From Hanleya hanleyi (lineage: Eukaryota; Mollusca; Polyplacophora; Lepidopleurida; Hanleyidae): a stretch of DNA of 64,000 nt. The notes under the pieces are model-generated. The model saw nothing but the letters and a program-made list of their open reading frames with translations, was not told where the DNA came from and ran no database searches. Below, piece after piece: positions 18,904 to 29,758 of this stretch. The stretch is from NCBI GenBank assembly GCA_036873755.1, contig JAVTVY010016045.1, positions 1-64,000 on the forward strand, read 5' to 3'. The stretch's first letter is position 1. Each line of letters opens with the position of its first letter. The position numbers and the translations under genes are program-made.

Positions 18904-19483
18904 ACAGGACCTACGAAGTAGGGTAGGCATTAGGACTCCGACGCGAACTGAACTCTTGGAAATCAAGGTTCTAATGTCAACGGTTCTTCTTATTTTGCCG
19001 ACGAAAGGATTCGGATGGACTGACTCACTCATTACTGGATAATTTGCAAATGAGAGCCTACTTCGTAGGAATATACATTGCTGATATTACATTAATCGTA
19101 CTAATGAGTTCGTGCGTATTCATATAAAATTTTAACATTCATGTAACATAAACGGATAGTATGTACAAGAGCGCGAGGATTAACGAGTGAAGGAGAAGAT
19201 ATATGCAAAAGTTTTTAGTTGCGGGTAGGAATTAAAGTCTATATAACATGAAGCTGTAAGGCTTTATTAACTGTGCAGAACTGTTTTGAATCATATTATT
19301 CTCGTGAAATGTCTTGGTGAACTACAGTTTGATTGATTGAAATGAACTACAGGGTTTAGATAAGGGTATTTATACAAATGAATAACAAGCACAAAAGGTC
19401 ACAAAAAATCATAGCACAATATGTGCTTCATGAGCGAGTCATGTCGGGTATATTCAAGGATAATTTAAACAGTGGGTAGGTAC
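18904..19483. other. Host spacer between elements A and B
   Basis: An AT-rich 580-bp stretch with no gene or repeat I can identify. It is the only host DNA between two independent Polinton insertions. Confidence 0.6.
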
Positions 19484-19489
19484 TGTAAT
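19484..19489. repeat. Target site duplication of element B, left copy
   Basis: TGTAAT immediately precedes AGTAGTATATAAAACACGG and is repeated at 35142-35147 after the inverted terminus. Confidence 0.85.
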
Positions 19490-19846
19490 AGTAGTATATA
19501 AAACACGGTTAAAGTCACATTGACCTCATTAATTGTTCCCCGGGTAAAATTTGAGGCGGAACTTGATCACGTGGCGATCATGTGATCGTTGGGGAGGAAA
19601 ACTACCTTCAACACAGAAGAGTTCCAATCTAGGGGGGAGGTAACTCCGGGTCACTATAGTTCCGGCAAAGGGCCCCTGGGCATGTATTCTTCCGCGGTGA
19701 TGCGGTCTGGTGGTGATGCGGTCGCGGGAAAAAGCTTCCGCGGAGAAAAAGTAGTCCCCAGACTTCAAATACGCTGCATGGTCCGATTGGGTCGAGTGAG
19801 GTATCAAAGTGAAGCATTCGTGAAGGGGCATCCAGTCATGGGTGGG

Positions 19847-20230
19847 TGCATGTAAAATTAGGATTTTTTCCCGAAACTATAAAAAGCGGAACACGGACTT
19901 TACCCCTAAAATAGGGGAAAACACCTATCAACCCTAGCCAAAAGGGCTAATATCGGTCCCTGGGCTTATTGGGACCTGCCTATCAAGTCAATGGGGTGGG
20001 TGCATGTAAAATTAGGATTTTTTCCCGAAAATATAAAAAGCGGAATACGGACTTTACCCCTAAAATAGGGGAAAACCCCTATCAACCCTAGCCAAAAGGG
20101 CTAATAACGGTCCCCGGGCTTATCGGGGCCTGTCTATCAAGTCAATAGGGTGGGTGCATGTAAAATTAGGATTGTTTTCCGAAAATATAAAAAGCGGAAC
20201 TCGGGCTTCACCCCTACAATAGGGGTCTGT
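19847..20230. repeat. ~150-bp unit with three consecutive short hairpins, 3 copies
   Basis: Each unit has GGTGGGTGCATGTAAAATTA, a TATA-like CTATAAAAAGCGG, then CCCCTAAAATAGGGG, TAGCCAAAAGGGCTA and a GGTCCC...GGGACC palindrome. Three short inverted repeats follow one another within ~90 bp. Mirrored at ~34400-34795 in the right arm. Confidence 0.75.
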
Positions 20231-20289
20231 ATTATACAATATAAGAGAAAATGCCTGTATGGGGTATGGGGATGATCAATTTTTTTTCG

Positions 20290-21765
20290 TGGGCTTTGCT
20301 ATGGGTTGTGGAGTCTCGTTTTTCTCGTCTCGCCAAGAAAAACACGATGGGAGGGGTCCCGGAGCGAAGCGGTGAAATTTTTGGAAAAAGTCACCGAGGT
20401 CTGTATATAGGCCTATAGGCTGGCTATATGGGGGTATAGGTTCAACCTGGGAAATTCACACACGTTCATTGTGATATGGGTTGTTTGGTCTTGTTTTTCA
20501 CGTCTCGTCATTTAGAACACGATGGTAAGGGTCCTGCAGCGAATCGGTGAAATTTTTGGAAAAGTACCATATAGCTCCATATAAGCTCCATACTGGATAT
20601 ATGGGGGTATAGGTTCAGCCTGGGAAATTCACACACGTTCATTGTGATATGGCTTGTTTGGTTTTGTTTTTCACGTCTCGTCATTTAGAACACGATGGGA
20701 AGGGTCCCGGAGCGAAACGGTGAAATTTTTGAAAAGTACCGTGTAGGGCTGTATATAGGCCCATAGGCTGGCTATGGGGTATAGGTCCAGCCTGGGAAAT
20801 TGACACACGTTCATTGTGATATGGCTTGTTTGGTTTTGTTTTTCACGTCTCGTCATTTAGAACACGATGGGAAGGGTCCTGGAGCGAATCGGTGAAATTT
20901 TTGGGAAAAGTACCATATAGCCCCATATAAGCTCCATACTGGATATATGGGGGTATAGGTTCAGCCTGGGAAATTCACACACCTTCATTGTGATATGGGT
21001 TGTTTGGTCTTGTTTTTCACGTCTCGTCATTTAGAACACGATGGGAAGGGTCCCGGAGCGAAACGGTGAATTTTTTGGAAAAGTACCGGGTAGGGCTGTA
21101 TATAGGCCCATAGGCTGGCTATATGGGAGGATAGGTTCAGCCTGGGAAATTCACACACGTTCATTATGATATGGCTTGTTTGGTTTTGTTTTTCACGTCT
21201 CGTTATTTAGAACACGATGGGAAGGGTCCCGGAGCGAATCGGTGAAATTTTTGGGAAAAGTACCGGGTAGGCCTGTATATAGGCCTATAGGCTGGCTATA
21301 TGGGGGTATAGGTCCAGCCTGGGAAATTCACACACGTTCATTGTGATATGGGTTGCTTGGATTTGTTTTTCACGTCTAGTCATTTAGAACACGATGAGAA
21401 GGGTCTCGCAGCGAATCGGTGAAATTTTTGGAAAAGTACCATATAGCCCATATAGTCCCATACTGGCCTTTTCACGTCTCGTTATGTAGAACACGATGGG
21501 AAGGGTCCCGGAGCGAATCGGTGAAATTTTTGGGAAAAGTACCGGGTAGGCCTGTATATAGGCCTATAGGCTGGCTATATGGGGGTATAGGTCCAGCCTT
21601 GGAAATTCACACACGTTCATTGTGATATGGGCTGTTTGGATTTGTTTTTCACGTCTCGTCATTTAGAACACGATGGGAAGGGTCCTGGAGCGAAACGGTG
21701 AAATTTTTGGAAAAAGCTCACGGAGGTCTGGGTAGGCCCATAGGCCTATACTGCATGGCTATGGG
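20290..21765. repeat. ~175-bp tandem array, about 9 copies
   Basis: The unit contains CACGTCTCGTCATTTAGAAC, ACGATGGGAAGGGTCCCGGA, GCGAATCGGTGAAATTTTTG, TATAGGCCTATAGGCTGGCT and CACACACGTTCATTGTGATA. TATAGGCCTATA is a perfect palindrome. Mirrored at ~33330-34390. No coding capacity. Confidence 0.8.
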
Positions 21766-21779
21766 TGTATAGATCCATA

Positions 21780-22830
21780 CGGGGTGGACGTTTTGGAGTC
21801 TAGGTGAGTCCCTAATGGTCCTATGGTGTCGTATGAGGACTTATTTTGAAGCTCTCGTGGGAGAGCATCCGAGTTCGTCCGTGTTCAATAGTCTGTGCAT
21901 GCGCAGCCTGGCCGTAGTATAGAAAGCCGGCGTTTTGGGGGTATGTGGGGTGTGTTTGGGGTAGAGATGGACCACTATGGGTCCAAATGGGTCGTGGGAC
22001 GTGTTATCTTGTAGCTCTCGGGGTGTAGACCCCGATTTGAGGGCTCTCCGCGTCATCTGTGACGTCATCGGTGACGTCATCAGTACGAGTAGTAGCGAAA
22101 CTGGGCATTTTGGGGCAGTGAAGGAAGGTATTTGGTGTAGAGAGGGACCACTATGGGTCCAAATGGGTCGTGGGAGGTGTTATCTTGTAGCTCTCGGGGT
22201 GTAGACCCCGATTTGAGGGCTGTGCGCGTCATCTGTGACGTCATCGGTGACGTCATCAGTACGAGTAGTAGCGAAAGTGGGCATTTTGGGGCAGTGAAGG
22301 TAGGTATTTGGTGTAGAGAGGGACCATCCTTGGTCCGAATGCGTCCTGGGCGATGTCATTTTGTAGCTCTCGGGGTGTACATTCCGATTTGAGGGATATT
22401 CACGTCATCTGTTACGTCATTGGTGACGTCATCAGTAGGAGTAGTAGCGAAAGTGAGCATTTTGGGGCAGTGAAGGAAGGTATTTGGTCCGAATGCGTCG
22501 TGGCAGGTGCCATGTTGTAGCTCTCGGGGTGTAGACCCCGATTTGAGGGCTGTGCACGTCATCTGTGACGTCATGGGTGACATCATCAGTACGAGTAGTA
22601 GCGAAAGTGGGCATTTTGGGGGCAGTGAAGGAAAGTATTTGGGATAGAGATGGACCATCATTGGTCCGAATGTGTCGTGTGGGGTGTCATTTTGTAGCTC
22701 TCGGTGTGTAGACCCCGATTTGAGGGATGTTCACGTCATCTGTGACGTCATTGGAGGTATTTGGTGTAGACATGGACCATCCTTGGTCCGAATGCAGCGT
22801 GTGGGGTGTCATCTTGTAGTTCTCTGCATG
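21780..22830. repeat. CRE-rich TIR modules, about 6 copies
   Basis: Units of ~150-180 bp with GAGTAGTAGCGAAAGTGGGC, TTTTGGGGCAGTGAAGG, GGACCA...TGGTCC palindromes, TTGTAGCTCTCGGGGTGTAG and clustered TGACGTCA palindromes (for example near 22059 and 22237). The first unit carries the GCATGCGCAG site near 21898. Mirrored at ~32520-33320 and related to remnants at 46.7-49.5 kb. Confidence 0.8.
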
Positions 22831-22909
22831 TAGACGCAACTACACACTTGGTGGTCGCATCGTGCATGAATACTACATATGGCTTGATACTGTGAACTAT
22901 AACTGTAAA

Positions 22910-22995
22910 GTCAGGATGGCCGAGTGGTCTAAGGCGCCAGTCCTAAGTGCTGGTCTGCGCAACGCAGGGCGTGGGTTCGAATCCTACTCCTGACA
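22910..22995 (+). tRNA. tRNA-Leu-like gene, anticodon UAA by position
   Basis: A complete type II cloverleaf: acceptor GTCAGGA/TCCTGAC, D arm GCC...GGC with box A TGGCCGAGTGG, anticodon stem CCAGT/GCTGG, long variable arm TGCG-CAA-CGCA, T arm with box B GGTTCGAATCC, discriminator A. The loop CCTAAGT puts UAA at 34-36; position 33 is C rather than the near-universal U, which could impair decoding. A TTTTTT Pol III terminator follows 6 bp downstream. No intron. It lies inside the left arm of element B; the right arm has a mirrored copy. It resembles eukaryotic Leu tRNAs beginning GTCAGGATGGCCGAGTGGTC. Confidence 0.85.
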
Positions 22996-22996
22996 C

Positions 22997-23740
22997 ATGA
23001 GTTTTTTGTATATACACCTTTTGTATTATACCATATGTCCTGTATTGTACCATATTTGTCCTGTGTTATATCATATCTCTCCTGAATGTGCTGTATTATA
23101 CCATATCTCTCCTGTATTATACCAAATCTGTGCTGTATTATACCATATCTCTCCTGTATTGTACCATATATGTCCTGTATTATACAATATATGTTCTGTA
23201 TTATACAATATTTGCCCTCTATTATACCATATCTGTCCTGTATTATACCAAATCTGTGCTGTATTACACCATATCTGTGCTGTATTATACCATATCTGTG
23301 CAGTATTATACCATATCTGTCCAGTATTATACCGAATCTGTGCTGTATTATACCATATCTGTCCTGTATTGTACCATATTTGTCCTGTGTTATATCATAT
23401 CTCTCCTGAATGTGCGGTATTATACCATATCTCTCCTGTATTATACCAAATCTGTGCTGTATTATACCATATCTCTCCTGTATTGTACCATATATGACCT
23501 GTATTATACAATATATGTTCTGTATTATACAATATTTGCCCTCTATTATACCATATCTGTCCTGTATTATACCAAATCTGTGCTGTATTACACCATATCT
23601 GTGCTGTATTATACCATATCTGTGCAGTATTATACCATATCTGTCCAGTATTATACCGAATCTGTGCTGTATTATACCATATCTGTCCTGTATTATACCA
23701 TATCTGTCCTCTATTAGACAATATCTTCGCTGTATTTAAT
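22997..23740. repeat. 21-bp CTGTATTATACCATATCTGTC array
   Basis: About 34 copies with variants at the last few bases. Because 21 is divisible by 3, long frames stay open in several registers; none is a gene. The right arm has a shorter array (~32030-32340), so copy number changed after the arms formed. Confidence 0.9.
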
Positions 23741-23965
23741 GTACATGTACTCTGTGCATGTCCATGTATTCTGTACATATCCATGCACGTGTCTGTACAT
23801 GTACTATTTGCCTGTACATGTAATCTGTTCATGTACATGTACTCTGTCAATATACATGTTCTTTGTCCATGTAAATGTACTCTGTGCATGTCATTCTACA
23901 TGTACTCTGTTCACGTTCTTGTATACATACTCTGTTCAAATCCATGTACATACTCTTTGTCCCAT
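23740..23965. repeat. Loose CATGTACATGTACTCTGT repeats
   Basis: Degenerate TGTACATGT-rich repeats with unit ~18-24 bp. Mirrored at ~31790-32030. Confidence 0.65.
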
Positions 23966-24007
23966 CTCTATATAGCTGAAATATTGCGGAATGCGACGTT
24001 AAACCTT

Positions 24008-24056
<49 letters not shown>
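23966..24056 (+). mobile_element. SINE tail with CT microsatellite (left arm)
   Basis: ATATAGCTGAAATATTGCGG and GACGTTAAACC followed by ~40 bp of CT repeats. It has the same tail type as 12268 and lacks a head. The mirrored copy, with a longer tract, is at ~31684-31785. Confidence 0.7.
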
Positions 24057-24057
<1 letters not shown>

Positions 24058-24140
24058 CTCAATGAACATGTACTCTGTACAATGTCGCGTGATGTAGACC
24101 GGTGAGAGAACAACAACAACAAGAATGACAGGTCAATCAT

Positions 24141-24201
24141 TTTATTATCCCCTTCAGTACATCATACCCAAGCTGGGGGAGCCGCGTTGGGTATGTTTAC
24201 A
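24141..24201 (-). terminator. Conserved 3' UTR motif and poly(A) signal (left-arm zinc-finger gene)
   Basis: On the minus strand TACCCAACGCGGCTCCCCCA, GCTTGGGTATGATGT and GGGGATAATAAAATG, followed downstream by TTGTTGTTGTTGTTCTC. AATAAA is complementary to 24141-24146. Confidence 0.75.
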
Positions 24202-24407
24202 ATACCAATAGCTTCTTGTCCAATCAGAGGCCGCCATTTGGCGCTGCATCTGTCATATTCGTTCTTGTCCGTTAGATGTATTCTCGGCTACTCTTGTCCA
24301 ATCAGAAGTCGCCATTTCAGAAAGTTCCATCTTCGGCCATGTTCGCTCTGAACCGTTTGTTCTAATCGTCATCGGGCAGGCCAGGATACCGTTGAGGAAA
24401 CATATCC

Positions 24408-25382
24408 TCAGATAGTTGTTTGCGCATTCTGAGTATCTATCAGTGCATGGGTGAATACTTTCATCCGATGGGGGTGGTGGGTCAGTTTAACCACGAAGAA
24501 CGTAACATTGGTGACCCTCTCCACTATCCACTTGGTGTTGGGGCGCTGTTCATAGGCCCATTCCAAGGGATCCACAGTGTCCAGTTGGGCCAGCATCGTC
24601 TCTAGCGACGCCCGATTGGTGATTGTGAAAGGATGGTCGTACACTGGGTTGATGGCACTGGAATAGAAATAGCGCAATTCACCCGTCATCTTATGGCATA
24701 AGATGTACCCAAATGCTACATTTAATGTGAAGGACGTAGGTTGGTCATTGAAGATGGCTTTCACGTAGCTGCGTAGACGGGCGAGGCCAGTCAGTCGGAA
24801 AAAGTCCAATATAGGGCGATGACGGTGGAAACAGTGTCGGATCATGGACCAATGGCGTCGATACATCTCACTCACTGGATGATCTTCGGGTAAGAGATCG
24901 CTGGGAACATCCACCGCATCTTCCACAAAATGTTCGTTGTTGTCAGGCGTATGACTGGGAACAGTAATGCTAGGGACCGGCTGGATATCTAGGCTCTTCT
25001 GAACTGTGGGTATAGGCGGGCTCTCCGTGATCGCATCACCAGTGGCATTCGTCTCCCCAGGTTCATCTTCAGTGAGTCTGTCCCTCCTGGGTGCCTCTTT
25101 AGTGGAAAGTTGTCCCTCATGCCGTGGTGACGGACCATGAATCAAACGCTCATGCCGTTTTAACTGACTGGGTCGTTTGAAGAGTTGACCACATTCTTCG
25201 CATGGACGCTTGGGTGGCCCATGAATTGAACGTTCATGGCGCTGTAAATGATCCGGGCGCTGAAACGACAGTGTACACATATCGTACAGCTATACCGGGC
25301 GGTTCCGTCGTGCTTGGTAGCCTCATGGCGGCGCAAGTCGTGCAGACGAGTGAATGATTTCGAGCACGTAGTACAAGTGAAC
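24408..25382 (-). pseudogene. C2H2 zinc-finger / polymerase-N-module protein, frameshifted (B left arm)
   Basis: Mirror copy of 30357-31283. The start MFTCTTCSKSFTRL is at 25382 and a TATA box (TATAAAAGG) ~45 bp upstream. A 2-bp insertion (GTGTAC for GTAC) near 25280 breaks the frame between the first two fingers. Beyond it the frame is open through three-finger and linker regions to the module with LNVAFGYILCHK, NRASLETMLAQLDTV and QRPNTKWIVERVTN, ending KLTHHPHRMKV... at 24408. The 3' end here is longer than in the right-arm copy, which has lost one C at the same point. Confidence 0.75.
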
Positions 25383-25428
25383 ATCTTGGTGGTTGACAGA
25401 GTGTCTGATGAAACGGCCAGGCCGCTTC

Positions 25429-25570
25429 CCTTTTATAGCAAGCTAGCTGGTGATCTATTTTTAGCACAATCAGTTCAACTTGGACGTCAGCGACAAGAAC
25501 CCGGATGTAGGCGCGGACGTCAGCGAAAAGAACCCGGATGTAGGCGCGGACGTCGAGAACCCGGAAGTTA
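25429..25570 (-). promoter_or_regulatory. Promoter of the left-arm zinc-finger gene
   Basis: TATAAAAGG near 25429-25437 (minus) with three spaced GCGGACGTC(AG) words near 25487, 25519 and 25545, each next to ACCCGGATGTAGG. The same words precede the homologous gene in the right arm (30180-30260) and the divergent promoter of A. Confidence 0.65.
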
Positions 25571-25695
25571 GAGGGGAGGTGATCGGCCTATCGACCAATC
25601 AGAAGCCATCATTTCAGAAAGTTCAATCTTCGTTCAGTGTAACCTAAACAGCTTCAAGCAATCCATGATACTGAAGCTCGAAGCTCTTACTTCTC

Positions 25696-25985
25696 TCATT
25701 CAACACTGAGATCAATCTCCATCGGCTCTTCAATCCGCGGCGAATCGACCTCCATGGGTTCTTCTATTCTCAGATGCATTCCGATAGAAACTGAAATATC
25801 CGGTCTCGAGAGTGGCGAGCGTGATCCGTGTATGACATTTCGGTGAGGACTCAATTGACTGGGATGCTTAAAGGCTATATCACAATCCGCACATGTATGC
25901 ATGGGTACTTCGTGGCGTGCACGTGTGTGACAACGCAAACTGTCCAGGCGATGAAGCGCTTCGAGCAAGTTGTGCAAGAGAACAT
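25696..25985 (-). pseudogene. Small C2H2 zinc-finger protein, frameshifted (B left arm)
   Basis: Starts MFSCTTCSK and would carry two C2H2 fingers (one ending CHTRARHE, one HTCADCDIAFKHPSQL) and an acidic tail with repeated EEPMEVD/EIDL. One T is missing in the first finger (GCGCTTCATC here, GCGCTTTCATC in the right arm). The rest is open to the stop at 25696. TATA-like CTATAAGAG and repeated CCGGATGT(A/T) words lie upstream (26040-26150). Function unknown; a DNA-binding regulator is the default reading. Confidence 0.65.
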
Positions 25986-26219
25986 ATCGGCTGTGGATCT
26001 GGAAATGATGAATGCCGTAAAACTTTCGGCTCTTATAGGCCAACATGGGAGTACCCGGATGTTCTACAGTCAGGGATGTACAAGAACCCGGATGTACCCG
26101 GATGTAAAAGTCCCGGATGTAAAAGTGCCCGGATGTTCACGAATGTACTACCATCCCGGACTTCTATCAGGCCCAGGTCCAGAAGCTCTCATGTCCTGCA
26201 TGTGAATAGTCAGTCATAT

Positions 26220-26660
26220 TGTGTGTGCGTGTGCGTGCATGTGTATGTGTGTGTGTAAGCCTCTGTGTGTGTATGTGTGTGTGCTTGCGAGTGTCTTTAC
26301 GCGTGTGTGTGTGTGTGTGCGTGTGTGTATGAGTGTATTTGTATGTGTGTATGCGTCTCTGTGTATGTGTGTATGTGTGTATGTGTATGTGTGCGTGTGT
26401 GTATGCCTGCGTATGCGTGTATGCATGTGTATGTATGTCTCTTTGTGTATGTGTGTGTGCTGGTGAGTGTGTACGCGTGTGTGTATGCATGTGTGTATGC
26501 GTGCGTGTGTATATGCGTCTGTGTATGCGTGTGTGTGCTTGTGCGTGTGTGTATGCATGTGTGTATGCATGTGTGTGTATGCGTGTGTGTGGGTGTGTGT
26601 GTGTGTGCGTGTGTGTGTATGCAGCATGTCTGTGTATACGTCTGTGGATAGGTGTGTGCA
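26220..26660. repeat. Degenerate TG/GC microsatellite
   Basis: TGTGTGTATGCGTGTG-type repeats. It gives long spurious Cys/Val or His/Thr frames on both strands. The right arm carries shorter parts (28876-28945 and 29312-29525), and the inner arm borders lie here. Confidence 0.9.
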
Positions 26661-26743
26661 TGTCGCCGTGAGCCATGATACAGACAGATGAGAGGAACAC
26701 CAGGGTACCAGGAACTGACCTTTGACCCCTGCGCGCTAGCGAT

Positions 26744-26911
26744 ATTGACCTTTGACCTCAGAAATTTGCATATCACGTGACAGAGGTCAAAGGTCAATGA
26801 GTGCACTTGGAGCTCAGAGCTCCGAAGTGACATTTGCATATGACCTCTGTGCGGAAGTGACCTCACAGAGGTCATATGCAAATGTCACTTCCGAGCTCTG
26901 AGCTCCAAGTG
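26744..26911. promoter_or_regulatory. Central palindromes with octamer and DR1 nuclear-receptor sites
   Basis: Inverted repeat 1: ATTGACCTTTGACCTC (26744-26759) against GAGGTCAAAGGTCAAT (26783-26798), each a perfect DR1 (AGGTCAAAGGTCA), with ATTTGCATATCACGTGAC between them. Inverted repeat 2: 26804-26851 against 26864-26911, 47 of 48 bp paired around a 12-nt loop, carrying ATTTGCATATGACC (octamer) in each arm. It lies at the centre of element B, outside the duplicated arms. Protein binding is inferred from motif consensus only. Confidence 0.7.
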
Positions 26912-28868
26912 TCAACCGGGGACGCCTGCCACAACCCCCCTAAATGGGGACTTTGTTAATAAGGTACCAAGAGATAAATGAACCTCAGATTCCAATAAAG
27001 GCAATCATAGAGACGCCCACTGGACCTTTGGATCCATCAAATTCTGAAATTTGCCAAAAGTGTTCAAGCTAGTCAAAGTGGGGACGCACACATTTCACAC
27101 TCGCCGTGAAAGATGCTGCTAAAATGGGGACGCACTCCCGTCAAGTGTAGACTATCCAAATGGGGACAAATGTTTAAAACCAACCAAATGGGGACATCAT
27201 CAATAAATTTATTATTGCAAATGATATGTAGGCTAAATAGGGACATGTCAAGTGAACATATAACCAATTCTATCACACTTTGATGTTTTATTACTACATG
27301 TAACGTTGAACACGTTTCATGGACGTCGCTGGACGCAGCCAGTTTTCGTCTTTCGTTGACAATGACTCCGTACCGGGAACAGTAATTGTGGAAAACTTGA
27401 ACAGTTACGAGAAAGCCGTTAACTTGACATACTACAGCGTAGACAGGGGCTTAGCGATACTGGTATTCGGAAACAAACAAGGTGAATAATTTGCTTCACC
27501 GGAAGTGCGCGCGTCTGTCTTCAAATACGCGCGAGTGTTCCTTTCACGGCGAGCGTAGGAACTTAGCTGTTTTCTAAGCAAGCTCGGCAGGGATGGCATT
27601 TAGGTGTCTCATTTAGGTGTCTAGGATTAAAGACCCTAAAACGAGGGAATATTCGATGCCGCCGTTTACGTGGAATGTTCCCAGATGAAGTAAGAATGGA
27701 CTGTGCAAAGAAGGTAGGGATTCGTTTACTAATTGAAGAACAATACCCAGTCGACTAAAATTGCGCGCCAAAATACGCAAGTGAACTGACATCTCTGCAA
27801 CTGCATCTCGGTTGTTGTTTCACCCGATTTGTGGATACTAGGCTGAAGTTTCTGGTACAGGTCATCAATTTTGATTGAGGGAATATATATATGTGTTTGG
27901 AATTGACAGTAAGAATGCATTCGCATTGTTGCAGAGAGGCATACAATTTCCGCCCCAAATTAGCATGCTGTTTGAAGTATGTTGATGTACACGACGAAAT
28001 CAGTATTGAGCGACATATATTCAGTGCCCAGATAGAGCGGGACTCAAATAGAATACAATAGACGTTCAACCGTTTAACTTTTTTGCAATTGTTTGAACAA
28101 CGGCACATAACGATGAAAGTTCACACTCGATCTAAGGCGCTCGCAATCTTGACAAATTAAACTTTCCGGAAAATGCTTCCACTCCGTATTTGTAGTATAT
28201 ACCACATCACAATACAGCGAAATAATACCTTTGGCGGACGTCATGGAAAGGCCGTGATATAGTACCAACAATATCTAGTTGTCGTTGTTGTTTTCCGTCT
28301 ACCACTTTATCGAATGACAACGTTAAAGTATCAACAACTGAGTAATAAACTATTCCTCAAGGAAGATTGTTGTTGTTGTTGTCTTCTGGCATTTTCTTCT
28401 GATTTGCAGGAACATGGGGACAAACAAAATATCTGACTAGGTACGGTACGCCTATTGTTTCGTTTTCGGTTTATGTCCATCAAACAAGTGTTTCAAAGTA
28501 AATCAGAAAATTCAACTTACGTTCCGTACAATATTGCCCGCAGTCGAATCGTGTATTGTTCTTTCTTCAGTCTCGTTTTATCTCTCTTCGTTCGTTGTCA
28601 CCGTGACTAACTAATTCATGCGCAAACGGGGACCTGTGTGTATTGAGCAGATTTTTTCTCTACGGGGCGGGAAACACACGCATACACCTCGCGCTTGAAT
28701 TTTGCTGCCTAAATGTGGACGTATACCGTATTTACCTCATTTCACTAGAGAGTTCCAAAAACAGGCTTGGCTGCACGTTTCAAGCCTTAAGTCAAACGGG
28801 GACGTCCCCGTTTGGAGGGGGGTCCCCATTTGAAAGGTGTGTATTCATGTCAATGTCCCCATTTGACA
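26907..28868. mobile_element. TIR element with many AAATGGGGAC motifs
   Basis: The left end AGTGTCAACCGGGGACG and the right end GTCCCCATTTGACAC are inverse matches (GTGTCAAnnGGGGAC). Inside, AAATGGGGAC or close variants occur at least ten times in both orientations, densest near the ends (26940-27250, 28790-28865). Such subterminal repeats are typical transposase-binding sites of large DNA-transposon families. No transposase frame is seen, so it is non-autonomous. The rest of the interior is anonymous and AT-rich. Confidence 0.55.
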
Positions 28869-28950
28869 CCTTTCACAAACGCACAAGCACACACACGCAT
28901 ACACAGACGCATATACACACGCACGCATACACACACATGCCCACATACGT

Positions 28951-29306
28951 TCCTTATTAGGTATGTCGATATAATTGTGCAACATTGTAGCGATCGTGGT
29001 GCAACATTGTAGCGATCGTCAACACTGTTTGCAACAATGTTTTTTGTTGTTGACGAACGCTCTTGTCGTAACAATGTTGCACAATAACATCGTCAAAAAA
29101 GACACTTTTTTAATCAAAAACTGTTTTAGAAACATCGTTTCTTATAGAAGAAACTTCTTTAAAAACATCGTTACTTATAGGCAATTTGCAATTTTAAAAT
29201 GACATTCTTAGTTGGAGCTCTATTATTTCAAAAGATTTTCTCCTTATTAGGTCTCCAAAAAGTACTTGATAGGGAATAGATTGCACGTTAAAGTACCTGA
29301 TAAGGA
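28951..29306. mobile_element. MITE in the right arm
   Basis: The TIRs TCCTTATTAGGTA and TACCTGATAAGGA match at 12 of 13 positions. The interior has CAACATTGTAGCGATCGT repeats that can pair with GTCGTAACAATGTTGC, and AACATCGTTTCTTATAGAAG words. Left-arm sequence is continuous where it sits, so it inserted after arm duplication. The interior is related to the MITE at 37145-37489. Confidence 0.65.
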
Positions 29307-29599
29307 TACATTCGTGTACGCACATGCATACACACACGCGTACACACTCGCAAGCACACACACATACACAAAGAGACATACATACACATGCATACACGCA
29401 TACGCAGGCATACACACACGCACACATACACATACACACACACACAGAGACGCATACACACATACACATAGACTCATACACACACGCACACACACACACA
29501 CACATGCACGCACACGCACACACAATATGACTGACTATTCACATGCAGGACATGAGAGCTTCTGGACCTGGGCCTGATAGAAGTCCGGGATGGTAGTAC

Positions 29600-29758
29600 A
29601 TTCGTGAACATCCGGGCACTTTTACATCCGGGACTTTTACATCCGGGTACATCCGGGTTCTTGTACATCCCTGACTGTAGAACATCCGGGTACTCCTATG
29701 TTGGCCTATAAGAGCCGAAAGTTTTACGGCATTCATCATTTCCAGATCCACAGCCGAT
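29600..29758 (+). promoter_or_regulatory. Promoter of the right-arm small zinc-finger gene
   Basis: Five ACATCCGGG words between 29605 and 29690, then TATA-like CTATAAGAGCCG near 29705, 50 bp before the ATG. Confidence 0.55.

Larger units (their letters stand above)
19490..26565. repeat. Element B left arm
   Basis: Order from the end: ETS/NRF-type subterminal DNA, 150-bp units (3 copies), 175-bp units (~9), CRE modules (~6), tRNA-Leu, 21-bp array, ATGTAC repeats, SINE tail with CT microsatellite, zinc-finger gene (minus), small zinc-finger gene (minus), TG-rich microsatellite. The same order, reversed, forms the right arm. The inner border lies in the TG tract and is approximate. Confidence 0.8.

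Noticed and set aside
22997..23889. 150-200-codon frames in three registers
   Set aside because: They are products of the 21-bp array, whose unit is divisible by three.
26165..26880. Long His/Thr and Cys/Val frames on both strands
   Set aside because: They are translations of a TG/CA microsatellite.
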